In this document: piece by piece, positions 35,395-47,500 of the stretch
Layout: each line of letters starts with the position of its first letter
Position numbering within the stretch: position 1 is the first letter of the stretch
Assembly (NCBI GenBank): GCA_032690845.1
Contig: CM064421.1
Location: 36,942,963-37,006,962, forward strand
Origin: Eleusine coracana subsp. coracana
Lineage: Eukaryota > Streptophyta > Magnoliopsida > Poales > Poaceae
Length of the DNA stretch: 64,000 nt
Direction of reading: 5' to 3'
Translations under genes and position numbers: made by a program
Notes under the pieces: model-generated
Seen by the model: only the letters and a program-made list of their open reading frames with translations
What the model was told of the DNA's origin: nothing
The model's database searches: none

Positions 35395-35961
35395 GTGTGT
35401 TTGTTTTGAGTGCAAGGTTAGATTAAATAGGGTTATTTATATTTTTCTGGATATGATGATTTAAGATATGTGTTTGATTGACTAGATGGAATGATTTAGT
35501 TTTGTGTTTGGTTGGATGAATAAGAATAGATAAGACAAGATGAAATAATGAAATTATATATCTTATTATTAAATAATAATACTTAATTATATACTAATTA
35601 ATATGATTTAATATTTATTGGTCTTAATTATATCTTAATAATTTTTAATTAGTAATAAAAATCTTAATTATTATTAATTTTAGTATGATGGAGCTCTCCT
35701 CATGTACTAATCAATATCGTATTGCTTATTAATAATAATATTATAGTAAATCATATTAATATCTAATTATTTTAGTAATCATCATCGTTACATGAGTTGG
35801 ATAGGTTTATCCGGTCATTTTTGCCGGACAGACTCATCCAACATCTTAAAGTAATATTTCTATTTCAGTCTATCTCTATCCACCTTGACGGTGAATCAAA
35901 CACTAGACTAGATGGTATTGTTCAAGGCTATCCAATCCAATCCAGTGAAACAAACATACCC
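35395..35961. mobile_element. Possible hAT-like non-autonomous TIR element
   Basis: GTGTGTTTGTTTT near 35395 and its near-complement AAACAAACATAC ending at 35961 form ~12-bp terminal inverted repeats around a 567-bp AT-rich body. No clear target duplication. The GTGTTTGTTT end is common on grass hAT-derived MITEs. Tentative. Confidence 0.4.
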
Positions 35962-36198
35962 TTAGCCTTTTAGAGTAACTCTAGCCCAATGATTAAATTT
36001 GAGTCCCTATATTTCATTTTCGAGCTGACTTCTATAAATTTAGAGGCCCAAGTTCATGATGTACTCCAGTCCAAGTGACCAAAACCTAATCCCTATTCCT
36101 CTGACACTGGATCCCGCCTCCGCCTCCTTCCTCTCCTTCCTCTCCTCCCCCGCCCACGCGGCGCGCACATCTCCTGCCCCGTCCGCGTGCGCTGCCGC

Positions 36199-39100
36199 TG
36201 TGACATCCCAAGTCACAAAAAGTTGATTAAGCTTGCTGGCAAATTAAAAATTTCAAATGATTTAAGTGTCAAAGAAAAAGGGGAATAAATCTAATTGATT
36301 AAATCCACAATTTGGCCAATTAATAGCATTTCAAAAACTCTACAAAACCCAATAAAAGTGTGCCAATATTTTTGTATATTCCAGTGGATCATGTCAAGAA
36401 GGAATTTTGAGAATTTATCAGAATTTTTGGTAAAGGTTTAATACCCCTAAAAATTCTCTAAGTGCACAGAAAAGCACCTCTGTTCCAGGATTTTTCATAA
36501 ATTCTCCAGCAAGAATTTTGACATGGCCCCAAAAGCAAAGTTGGAGAATAAGTTTTTTTGGACATGCACAAAAATTGACGTGAAGTTTGGAGCACCGAAG
36601 CTTGGAGAAAGTAGCAAAGTACAGAGCACTGTTCCAGTCAAAGGAGTCAACCACTCTCTCTCTGTCCTTGACCCACTCATCGATCGACACCATACCCCCC
36701 CCCCCCCCCGCCGGCCACCGATCGCCTCCTCTCTCCTGCCCATCTCGGCCACTGCTCCGCCTGCCTGTTGCTGTGCCACCGGCGCCGCTTTGAAAGCCCC
36801 CACCGACGAGCCACTCTCCTCCGGCCAGCTCACCCCCCCCTCCCCCCCGATCTCTCCCTCTCTCTCGGTTATAAGCGCCACCGCGGCAAAAGCTACTCCC
36901 CGCTCTCCCGGCGATTACACCCCCCCCCCACACACACCTCCCTCTGCTCTCTCTCGTCACTCCAGGAACCCCAAGTACCCCCATCTCCATCGCCGGTGAA
37001 AGCAGCGGCGGAAATTGAGCGCCGCCCCTATTTCCTTCCGCCATGGCCGCCGTCATGTTGAGCTTCACCTAGGCAGCTTCCCGTTCCCTCCTCTTTCCTC
37101 AAATCGGTGCGCAAGTACCTCCCCTAGCGTGCCCCTAACCCGTTCCCTCTCTATCGTAGCGACCTCGCCGGAATTGACGAAGGAAGGAGCCGCCGCCGTC
37201 GGGTTCCTCCCACCCCGCCGACGCGACCCCTTCTCCGGCCGTTCCCGTCGACTAACTCCTTCACGCCGTCAATCCCCGCACCAAGGTGATGCTCTCCCGC
37301 CACTCCCCGACCCCTCCCGCTCGCCGTGCTCGCCGCGCGACGTTGCCGTACCCTTCTCCTGCTCCGCCGCTCGCCGCCGGCCATCTCCGGCGCTTTCCGT
37401 TGGTCGCCGACCGGGGCCACGAGGTCGCCGTGGGATGCTAAGCACGTGGGCGAGTGGCATTGGCCTAGCTGCGCCGCCGATTGGCCGCTTGCCCGGGCTC
37501 GTCGGCGCCGGCCACCACGCGCGCGCGAACGTTCGAAAAATGCCGAGTGGCATTTCTATAAATTAGCCCCTACTTTGTTAAAATCTTCAAAAATTCATAA
37601 CTCGAGAAATAAATGTCTCATAAGCATGAAACCAATTTTGTTGGATTCATAAAATTTCCTCTACCAGAAAACCAAGATGAGCACCAAAGTTATAAAATAG
37701 ATTAATTAAATTAAATCACCAAAGTTAGAACCTTGCTAAGAGTATTAAATTCATAAGTAAAAATTTATAGCTGGTAAAATCATGGGAATTGGTCAGTAAG
37801 CATTTCATGTCATTCCTGAACTTTCTACAGAAGCACATTCCCATTTTTATTGAAATTTTTAGTGTATTGCATAATCTCCGTTTTCAGTAAATGAGTTTAT
37901 ATAAATTCTTGGGTAGGATTTTAATCTTGAAATTTAGTATCCCTATTCTTTGGGCATTTTTACATGTCTATAAATTTCCATGTAAAAATTTTGGGCACCA
38001 TCAGTATGTCTTTTGCTGTTAATTTGCTCATTCATAATTAGCTTAAGAATTTCAATATAAATATTGCCTTGTATATGCATATCGTTATTATTAGGGATAA
38101 ATCCATCTTTGGGACTGTTCATGCAACATGTTAATCTTGACTTGCAGTAAAGGTTATTATTCCCTATTGTATGCTCATGTTTCATAATTAACTTATATAT
38201 CTAGATTGGTTTAGGGTTATATTTTAAAAAAAAGTGTGCATGTCAACTTTTAGGAGGTGAAGGGAGGAGACACATGCTAGTGTTTAACTTTGCAATATAA
38301 AGTTTCTATGTTCCCTTACATGAGTATTATAATTGGTAAATGAACCCCGGGTAAGAATTTAGTTAAGAGGCTTCGCATGTCTGCTAAGTAGGCCTTAACA
38401 CATCAATAAAAAATACCATGTTAGTTCCTTAGCACCAGAGGTATGCTTTTATTTGAGATATAGGTGATATGCTTATTGATTGTCATGTCTCCCACTTCCC
38501 TAATTAGAAGTTTGTCCCCTTAAATTCAGTAATTGCCCAAGATGTTGTGCAAGCATGTCATCTCATGCATGAGCATCATTCCATCAAATTCTATTTATTA
38601 AGAAAGTGCCATGAATCATCGTCCAATTCCTTATCATGCATTACACTACATTGACTAGGAAGCGAGACCGGGAGCAAGGCCGTGGCAAGCAACCCCGAGT
38701 AGCCCGAAGTTGAGCTAAACCCCGCCGAAAACTCTAACTACGATCACTCCCAAGGCAAGCCCCGGTGCACACCTACTGATTTACGAGTCCTTTTATTTTG
38801 TCACAATATAGGAATATTATATGGTGCATTAGGTATAGGGCTTGGATGGAAATCCACGTGCATAAACAAACTATGACCTATAATTAGTTTAGGTTAGTAA
38901 GCCTTTCCGTTAGCACTGTTAGGCTTAAATTAGTAGAGTCAACGGTAGGTTATGGGATCACTTGATTCAATCATGATTTACTTGAAGAATGAATTTAGTT
39001 ACAAATCTGAGAACCTATCGTTGCAACTCCGCGGACAAGTATTAAACAGTACCAAGTGCATACCTTTATATGGGAATTGATAAACCTAGTAACTTGGATG

Positions 39101-39439
39101 TCGTATTGTTAGACGGTATTACTCATCGATCCAGAGGTGATGTGAATGACACGGTGGATGCACGGGTTGAGGACAAATGGTTTACTAGGTTCCACGTAGT
39201 GTTTTGTCGTATCTTTCACTTCCACATATTTATGTAATGTGAACCAAGAACAAATGTATGATAACATGACTAAAGTTGCTTTCGCTATGACCCGTAAAGT
39301 TGTAATATTATGTACTTGATGACGTATCTTTGTAAATGATGGAGGTTCGTGTGTGAACGCTATGTATGGTTACTTCGTTAACCATCTCCCGAGATGATCC
39401 TGTACGGCACACTCTATACTTTGATATAGGGTTGCGACA
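36199..39439. mobile_element. Probable solo LTR of a gypsy-like element (3.24 kb)
   Basis: The segment starts TGTGACATCCC and ends GGGTTGCGACA. It is flanked by GCCGC (36194-36198) and ACCGC (39440-39444), a 5-bp target duplication with one mismatch. It separates two halves of similar GC-rich genic sequence. It has no reverse transcriptase or integrase frame, as expected after LTR-LTR recombination. Inside are a GC-rich block (36660-37550) with a 15-C run (36695-36709) and AT-rich remainder. Assigned to gypsy only because such long TGTGACATCCC LTRs are typical there. Confidence 0.6.
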
Positions 39440-39592
39440 ACCGCTTCTCCTCCCCTGATGCGCCCGCGCCGCCGCATCCCCTCCCCATGCTCGCACGCGC
39501 CGCCGCTTCTCCTCCCCTGGCGTGGCGCGCGCATCCCATCCCCCGCCCGCGTGCGCTGCCACATCTCCTTCCCCGCCAACCTCCTCCACGAC

Positions 39593-40165
39593 ATGGCTCC
39601 GAGGAAGAGGACCAAGAAGAAGCCGGCTGTCGAGCCCGGGAAGGAGAACGAGGAGGAGGACACCAACAAGAAGATGAAGGAGCCCAAGAAGAAGGGGAAG
39701 GTGCACGGCTTCCTGCGCGTGAGGATGGTGGACCTCGTCGTCGGCGCCAAGGAGCTGTAGATGTCGCGCTGGGACAACAACCGCGTCACCGTCGTCAAGG
39801 GGGAAGGCTACCTCAACTTTGTCCGCCGGTGCAGCTTCCGGGAGAGCGACGTCGTCGAGGTTTGGGCCTTTCTGCAGCGCCATGTCCGCATCTTCGGCGT
39901 CAACGTGGAACACGGCGACGGCGTCGTCCACGTGCTTGCGCTAAGAAGAACCAGTCGCCGCTGCAGCAACAGTGTTGCTCCCCTCCACGCCGGTGGTGGT
40001 GGAGCTCCGAGGGCGGGTCGTCGACGGCAGGGGAAGCCGGCCCTCCATTCGCGTCGGGAGAAGAGGAGAGGAGAGGGAAGAAAAAATGGCGGGGTTCACG
40101 TTTTGGGGAGAAATAGTGGTCCTCTATTCCTAGAGGGTTTGATCCAGAATTTGATAAGCCACTAA
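39593..40165 (+). pseudogene. Captured B3-domain-like gene fragment
   Basis: From ATG 39593 the frame reads a Lys-rich nuclear-type region (APRKRTKKKPAVEPGKENEE). After an in-frame TAG at 39758-39760 it continues MSRWDNNRVTVVKGEGYLNF, then SFRESDVVEVWAF, a pattern like the second half of a plant B3 DNA-binding domain. The stop, lack of a promoter and position inside a transposon indicate a captured, decayed fragment. B3 assignment is from motif spacing and memory. Confidence 0.5.
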
Positions 40166-40460
40166 ATTTAGTCAGTGGGATAGGGGTGGATTGGAGATGA
40201 TTTTTTTGGTTTGGATGACTAAAAGAAGGTTTAGGTATCCATATTGTCACCCGGCTAGAGATGCTCTTAGCTGTATTCTGCAATACTATCTTTTGCTCTG
40301 TTATTTAACTATCTGTGCTCTTTCTGAAATCGTAAACTTAACTGCAATTGTGCTTTGTAGTAGAACCAAGTGTGAGTTAATTATTGCTTCATCAAAGAGG
40401 ATCTTTACGGTACATAACCTAAAGATTGGTATTGTTTGATGAAATATTTTGGATTCTGAA

Positions 40461-40690
40461 GGTATTTGCGAGGCACCAGTTCGGGAGTCTACAAGGCGAG
40501 ATGTTTCCAGCGTATTTCATGCTGATATCTGTGTGCTCAGCTATATCTGTGGCAGCATTTGCATACCTCCACCCTTGAAGATAGCATCGACCCCTGAGCG
40601 CTATCAGCTCGGTCGGATTCCTTATCTCTGTCCTTGGGTTTGACCTGACCAATCTTGTGGTCTTCACGCCCATGACCGTTGAGGTGACAC
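40461..40690 (+). pseudogene. TMEM205-like gene remnant, middle exon
   Basis: The frame reads FARHQFGSLQGEMFPAYFML then SVCSAISVAAFAYLHP, matching the central helices of plant TMEM205-like proteins. At CACCCTTGAAGATAG one base is missing relative to the expected Trp-Lys codons. Further on, a short insertion after CAGCTCGG shifts it again before GFDLTNLVVFTPMTVE and a GT donor. The last exon of the family is not found to 41.5 kb. With the exon at 35140 this is one gene broken by indels and by the elements inserted between. Confidence 0.7.
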
Positions 40691-40753
40691 CCTTTTTCTT
40701 GCACTTCAGTTTTTATTGACTCTCTTTTACTTCAGTTTTTCATGCACTTCGGT

Positions 40754-40797
40754 GGTGATGGATTTTTTTTTTTGACAATTAACGGAGGTGATGGATT
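40754..40797 (-). repeat. Micro-insertion with 11-bp TSD
   Basis: GGTGATGGATT at 40754-40764 and 40787-40797 flanks a T run plus GACAATTAACGGA. Confidence 0.6.
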
Positions 40798-41524
40798 GAC
40801 AACGCGGCAGGAAGTGCCGAGCACAGACCAAAATTCCAACATTATCCCTGAGGCCTTCCTCTCCTCTTCCCCAGTGGCAGCGACTTGCCTCATCGTCGTT
40901 CCCTTCCAAGGTCTGCGGGCCGTGTGTCTTGACGGCGAGGACACTGCTGTTGTTTTAGTGATGTTCAGCATCTAGTCATTAATAACGAGAAAGTGCTATA
41001 CTGACGAAGGCTCTAAATTAACTGAAGTCAGGAATAACGAGAAGTGCCAGTCATATGCCGATTACAGAATGTCTTGTACGATCCATGTGCTTCTACAATT
41101 TTCAATTTTTTATCTGTAAGATAAATTATGAGCACCGAACAGCTCCACTGATCTGTCAGCAACTCATGCCACAGGTCCAGAAGCTATCCTGAATATTATA
41201 TCCTATGCTTAACGTGAACCATGAATGAATTCACATCATAAACTTCCAATGTGGTTTAATAATGGTATTTTTTATAAAAATACTAAGCTGCGAAGAGCCG
41301 TAGAGGAGCAGAACTTGGAAGCGGACCTGAACAATTTGTTTAAAATAGCGAAGATGTGAACAACTGAACATTCCTCCTTCCACAGTTCCACGCGACCTCT
41401 GCCCTCGCCTAGTCAGCTTCCTTTGCAGCCCCACCATCACAGCGCCGCACCTGACTTCACCTCCCATCGACATCGTGTCGCCCCCGCTCCGACTCGCGCC
41501 GTTCTGAGCTGTCCATCGCTTCCT

Positions 41525-41550
41525 TCTCTCTCTCTCTCTCTCTCTCTCTC
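41525..41550. repeat. (TC)13 microsatellite
   Basis: Uninterrupted TC dinucleotides 35 bp upstream of the SGR6-like start codon; CT-rich leaders are common in plant 5' UTRs. Confidence 0.85.
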
Positions 41551-41584
41551 TGCGCCGGGGATCCCCTCTCCGGCGGCCGCCACG

Positions 41585-44500
41585 ATGGCCTCCTCCGCCG
41601 CCGCGGCGTCGGCCGCGGCCCTAGGTGACGCCCCGACTACCCTCGCTTCCCTCATCTCCTCCTCCGCTGGGTGCTCTTCAGTTCTCTCACCCGCTCCATT
41701 TCCTCGTTTCAGAGGCCGTTCAAGTCCTCGTCGCCTCCCTCGCCGACGACTCCCCGGTCGCTCGCGACGCCGCGCTCGCCGCCCTCCGCGAGATCGCGCC
41801 ACTGTAAGGGTCGTCGGCTCGTCGCTCTTCCGTGCGCCTGGTACCTTCATTTGGAGCGATTTGGTGAATTTCGTTGCTTGTTGCGTGCAGGAATCCGCTC
41901 CTCGTCCTCGACTGCTGCGCCACCATCTCCCGGGGTGGACGTCGGGTACGCTCACGTGCCTCTGGATTAGAACCTTCTTGTTTACGGCACCATTTCGGTG
42001 CTTATTTTGGTCTGAATTGTGAAATGTGAATTTGTTTTGGTTTATGTGGAATGCAGCGGTTCGGTAACATGGCTGGGGTTTTCCTCGTGATGGCTTCTGC
42101 TGTGAGGGCCCTGGATCGTTGGGATGCTGAGCGTGAGTTCCTCCGTAAAATTGCGAAGATTGCAACTGCCGAGATTGTCAGCTCAAAGGTACAGTTGCTG
42201 TCAATCTGTATTTTTCGCATTTTTGAGCTCAGTCATAGATACTGACCTGAATTGCTGAAAGCTAAGGGACCATGTGCAACTTCAGAATATTGCTCTCATT
42301 TCTAGCACCAGTTTACGCTACTGCAAAGAACATATGAGAATTGTTAAGCATATCATCAAAATACTAGCACCTGTAGGGATAAGGGGAAATACTGGAGTTA
42401 TGAGCATTTGTGATGATGTTTCAATATATTCACATTAGGCTGATGAACTATTGGAGAAAATGAATCTGATAGCTACTTAATTTAGATATAAAGAGGAAAA
42501 AAAATGTTTGTAAAGTGTTTATATAGTGAATTGAAATGGTCTCCCCTGTCTCCTCTGCCTTATTCTTATGGCGATTGTGGGATTTACATAAAACATTATT
42601 TGTCAGGAGCAAGGAGAATTAAAGTGTACTCAAGCAAATGAAAGTAAAAGAGGAAAACATCATTTGTTGCAGGGAGTCGCAACTTAGAAATTGCATTTTG
42701 TTGTGATGTCTTGCTACTAAATACACTATCTGTTGTGTTGGATCAAATATAGCTCCTGCTCAGGGGCCATCTCAGCATTACAATTTACTAGCCTTTTAGA
42801 TTCTTCTACTTTTTTTTTCAACGGTTGGATAATCAGAATTAGGTTGAATATCTAAAGTTTTTTTTTCATATGCAGTGCTTTCTGTGTGGAAATACTTCGT
42901 GCACATTTAACCCCCAAAATAAGCTGATTGAGTAGCTCTTTTCCAAGCTTACAAGTCAACCTGAACTTTAAGCTAGTCTAAAGAGGCCTTAAATAGTTAT
43001 TACTATCATCTTCATTGAAGCAGTTTCCTGAACCTTAAGGAGGATTCTGGTCAGAAGTAAAAAATAATAATAAAAAAACCCCTTGAGGATACATGATAGT
43101 ATCACAACAATTGGTTATCACATGGGATCCGAATGATTTCTTCAGGTTTGTTTACAATGTGATATTGAGAACTATAAACAAGTTTGTTTTTTTTATCTTG
43201 GCTCTGAAGATAAAGCTATATATTGATGATTTGGCTATCCTGGTGAACATTAATGACGACAATGCGTTATTGGGTGCAAAATATTTAGACAGAACTTATA
43301 TTACTGAAGTTTCTTTGTTCCTTTGTGGTTTTGTTATTTCACTTACGGACCTGCCTATCTTTATTCTGTTGATCGAATTATTGTCCTCTGAAAAACAGGA
43401 ATTTGATGTTGATTGGCAAAGAGCAGCTGCTAGTCTTCTTGTTGCCATAGGTTCACATGATCCAGACTTGGTATGCTTTTCCCAACCTTTATCCCTTCTG
43501 TTCATGGAGACAACTGTTAGACACATCGACCAATATTATCTAATGCTATATGTGTGTGATATTGTTTAAGAGCACATAGTCACAGTGATAGGTAGATTAG
43601 TGACACTTAAATAGAATTTGCTATGTACAACATCAGGGGCTTCCCTTGCTGTATATATTTCGAAAAAAGAATTTGCTACTCCCTCCGTCCCAAAATAATT
43701 GGCATTCTAGCCCTCTCCAGTTTTTCCAAAATAATTGGCATTCTCACTTCCCGATACACCTTTCTCTCTTCCCAATACACCTCTATCTCTATCTCTTTCC
43801 TCCTTGTTTTCTGTGCACCTACCTTTTACACTTCTCCTTAATTCCCGTACCGGGCTCTAAAGTGTCAATTAAATTGGGACGGAGGGAGTACGATTTACAA
43901 AAATAGTTGCACAATTTTTTTCCGCTTACTACATGCAAAACAATTTTGCTGGAAGTGTGATTAAATGTCTTTTACACGCTGGAAAAACACCGAATAGTCT
44001 TATCTATCTTGATCGATGAATGGTGCGGGCTCAAACCCTTGGGAACTGAGAAGGGCCTTCAGGAGCACAACATCTTTATGTTAGCCAGAGGAATGTATAG
44101 TTTGGAAGTCCATGGTTGATGCCATCTTGACTAGAGAACTAATATAAAAAAAAGTGACTATGCTGTATATTTTAGTTGTTTGAAGATCATATACAAAAGT
44201 GACAAGCACTTTGCAAAGGATCCTGTTGACAATGCAACCAAATTTTCATTATACAATGGACCAAACATTTTGGTGTACTACCAATTCAACAATGGTGGAA
44301 AAGTTCTCTGGTTGCGTACATCCCTGTAACCTATAAACCTGAGACTTTCAGTCATCTAAATTTTATGTTGCTTCAGGACCAGTCTTCTAGTGTTTCTCTG
44401 GTAACAATGTGTTGCTAAATCTATCCAACAGTCTTTGAAGTCTGCTTTCTTATTCCTCTAAAAAGAATGGGCTTCATGACCATCAGGAATGGGCTGTGTT

Positions 44501-47500
44501 CTTAATGGAAGGGTGGGAGTGTATTGTTCGCATGTCTTCATCATCTGTACCCTGTTTCGTGCAAAACTGAACACAATTAACCTTTTAGTTCATTTTAACG
44601 GTTATTTTCCTTTTTTCATCAATCTCACCTTGTTATGTTTCATCAGGTCTCTGATGGTCATGCTTGCTACTTGTTTACCATTAAAATAATATCTGTCTGT
44701 TTCGCTAACTTGTTGTAGATGATGGAGGAGATATTTCTTTATTTTTCTGGACCAACCTCTGCTTTGCCAGCCATGTTACAGATACTTGCAGATTTTGCGT
44801 CAGCTGAAGGTTGATCACACTCTTTTTAATTTTATTTTTCATCTGGTTGAGTTGAACTATTAAATTTACAACCTCTACTTGTTTCCTTGAAGCCTTGCAG
44901 TTTACCCCACGGTTAAAGGATGTACTTTTGCGTGTTTTACCTATCCTAGGAAGCGTACGAGATGGTCAAAGGCCTGTTTTTGCGAATGGTATTGCTATGG
45001 ATTTTTTTTTTTTACAATCATCAGTGACTCTCTTATAATATTCCTAGAAACTAAGGAGGATATAATACAAAGATGCGCAGCTCTCCTATGTATTCGAGAA
45101 ATAGGAAGTAGGGAAGATATACCAAAGTTGCTTTCCCATTAATTGTTGCAATTTTTCCCTCTTCCCTTTGCAGCATTTAAGTGTTGGTGCCAGGCTGCAT
45201 GGCAGTACCTAGGAGATGCCCCTTCTGAGCTTCCTTTTGATGCTGATGTTATGTAAGCTTCTAGTTCTTTTAGAGCTTATATAAACTTCTAATTTGGGAT
45301 GACGGTTATCTAACATTTCGATGACAGGTCCTTCATGAATTCAGTCTTTGAATTACTTATAAAAGTATGGACGGGTTCACGTGATCTAAAGGTACTTCTT
45401 AGCCTGGACTTTGTTTTTGTTTTCCTGGTTGCTGACTTGTTCCCTATTATAGTATGTTACTCTGTTTTTTTTACTCTGATACAACAACAACAACAACAAC
45501 AAAGCCTTTTTATCCCAAGCAAGTTGGGGTAGGCTAGAGATGAAACCCATGGGAACCCAAAAAAGAAGAGAATCACGGTTCCGGCACGTCTATTGCTAGT
45601 CTCCAAGCACTCCTATCCATAGCTAGCTCCTTAGGGATATCCCACGCCTTCAGGTCTCTCTTAACCGACTCGTCCCAAGTCAAGTTAGGTCGGCCTCTAC
45701 CTCTCTTAACATTAGCATCTCTCTTTAGAACCCCACTACATACCGGCGCCTCCGGAGGTCTCCGTTGGACATGTCCGAACCATCTCAACCGATGTTGAAC
45801 CAATTTCTCCTCGATAGGTGCCACTCCTATCCTGTCCCGGATATCTTCATTCCGTATTCGGTCTCTTCTTGTATGCCCGCAAAACCAACGCAACATACGC
45901 ATCTCTGCTACACTTAGTTGTTGAACATGTCGTCTTTTCGTAGGCCAGCACTCAGCACCGTATAACATCGCCGGACGAATTGCCGTCCTATAGAATTTAC
46001 CTTTTAGCTTTTGTGGCACCCTCTTGTCGCATAAGACGCCGGATGCTTGACGCCATTTCAACCAGCCGGCTGAAATTCTATGCCTAACATCTTCATCGAT
46101 GTCACCGTCCTTTTGCAACATCGATCCTAAATAACGAAATGTATCCTTCTTGGCCACCAATTGTCCATTAAGGCTAACGTCTCCATCCTCATGTCTAGTC
46201 ACGCTAAACTCGCACATCATATACTCGGTCTTGGCCCTACTAAGTCTGAAACCCTTGCACTCTAATGTGTGCCTCCACAGCTCCAACTTCCTATTAACCC
46301 CATCCCTACTCTTGTCAACTAACACCACATCATCAGCAAAGAGCATACACCAAGGGACATCACTCTGTATTTCTCGTGTGACCTCGTCCATCACTAAAGC
46401 AAATAAATAAGGGCTCAATGCTGATCCTTGGTGTAGTCCTATTTTAATCGGAAAGTCATTGGTATCGCCATCACATGTCCGAACACACGTCCTCGCGTCC
46501 CTGTACATATCCTTGATGAGGGTAATATACTTAGTTGGGACTTTGTGCTTCTCCAAGGCCCACCACATGACACTTCTTGGCACTTTGTCATATGCCTTCT
46601 CGAGGTCAATAAAGACCATGTGTAAGTCCTTCTTTTGCTCCCGATATCTCTCCATCAATTGTCGCATTAAGAAAATCGCCTCCATGGTTGATCTTCCAGG
46701 CATGAACCCAAACTGGTTTTGCGTCACACTTGTCACTCTTCTTAGACGATGCTCGATGATTCTCTCCCAGAGCTTCATCGTATGGCTCATCAACTTAATC
46801 CCACGATAGTTAGTACAACTTTGAACATCTCCCTTGTTCTTGAAGATCGGTACTACTATACTCCTCCTCCATTCTTCCGGCATCTTGTTTGACCGAAAGA
46901 TGAGGTTAAAAAGCTTAGTTAACCATACTATGGCTCTGGCACCTAAGCATCTCCATACTTCGATGGGGATACCATCAGGGCCCATCGCTTTACCACTCTT
47001 CATCCTTTTCAAAGCTTCCTCTATCTCTGTCTCCTGAATTCTTCTCACAAAGCGTCTGTTGTTATCATCAAATGAGTCATCCAACTCAAGTATAGGACCT
47101 TCCTCCTCTCCGTTAAACAACTTATCAAAGTACTCTCGCCATCTGTCCTTGATCTCCTCATCTCTCACCAGGAGTCGGTCTACCCCATCCTTGATACATT
47201 TGATTTGGTTGATGTCCCTCGTCTTCCGCTCACGGATCCTAGCCATCCGATAGATGTCCTTCTCTCCTTCCTTCGTGCCTAGTCGCTGATAAAGGTTATC
47301 ATATGCCTGACCCTTTGCTACACTCACTGCTCGTTTTGCAGCCCTCTTGGCTATTTTATAGCCTTCTATGTTGGTTGCACTCTTGTCAAGATGTAGGCGT
47401 TTGAAACACTCCTTCTTCTCCTTGATAGCCCTTTGCACCTTATCATTCCACCACCAGGTGTCTTTTGCTTCTTGTTTGCCTCCTCTACTCACGCCAAACA

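Larger units (their letters stand above)
35971..40269. mobile_element. TIR (Tourist/Harbinger-like) element carrying a B3-like gene fragment
   Basis: The left end AGAGTAACTCTAGCCCAATGA (from 35972) pairs imperfectly with the complement of TCACCCGGCTAGAGATGCTCT at the right end (40248-40268): about 16 of 21 match. TTT/TTA flank the ends. Taking out the probable solo LTR inside it leaves about 1.05 kb, mostly captured GC-rich genic sequence with a B3-like frame (39593-40165). This is the layout of a gene-capturing (Pack-type) DNA transposon. Superfamily is uncertain. Confidence 0.5.
40691..41584. other. Intergenic region upstream of SGR6-like gene
   Basis: No recognised gene. Contains a micro-insertion at 40754-40797 and, close to the start codon, a (TC)13 microsatellite at 41525-41550 that is probably in the SGR6 5' UTR. 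Confidence 0.45.

Noticed and set aside
43093..43569. 158-codon frame over SGR6 intron 4-exon 5
   Set aside because: Only the EFDVDWQRAAASLLVAIGSH part (exon 5) is real; the rest is intron read-through.
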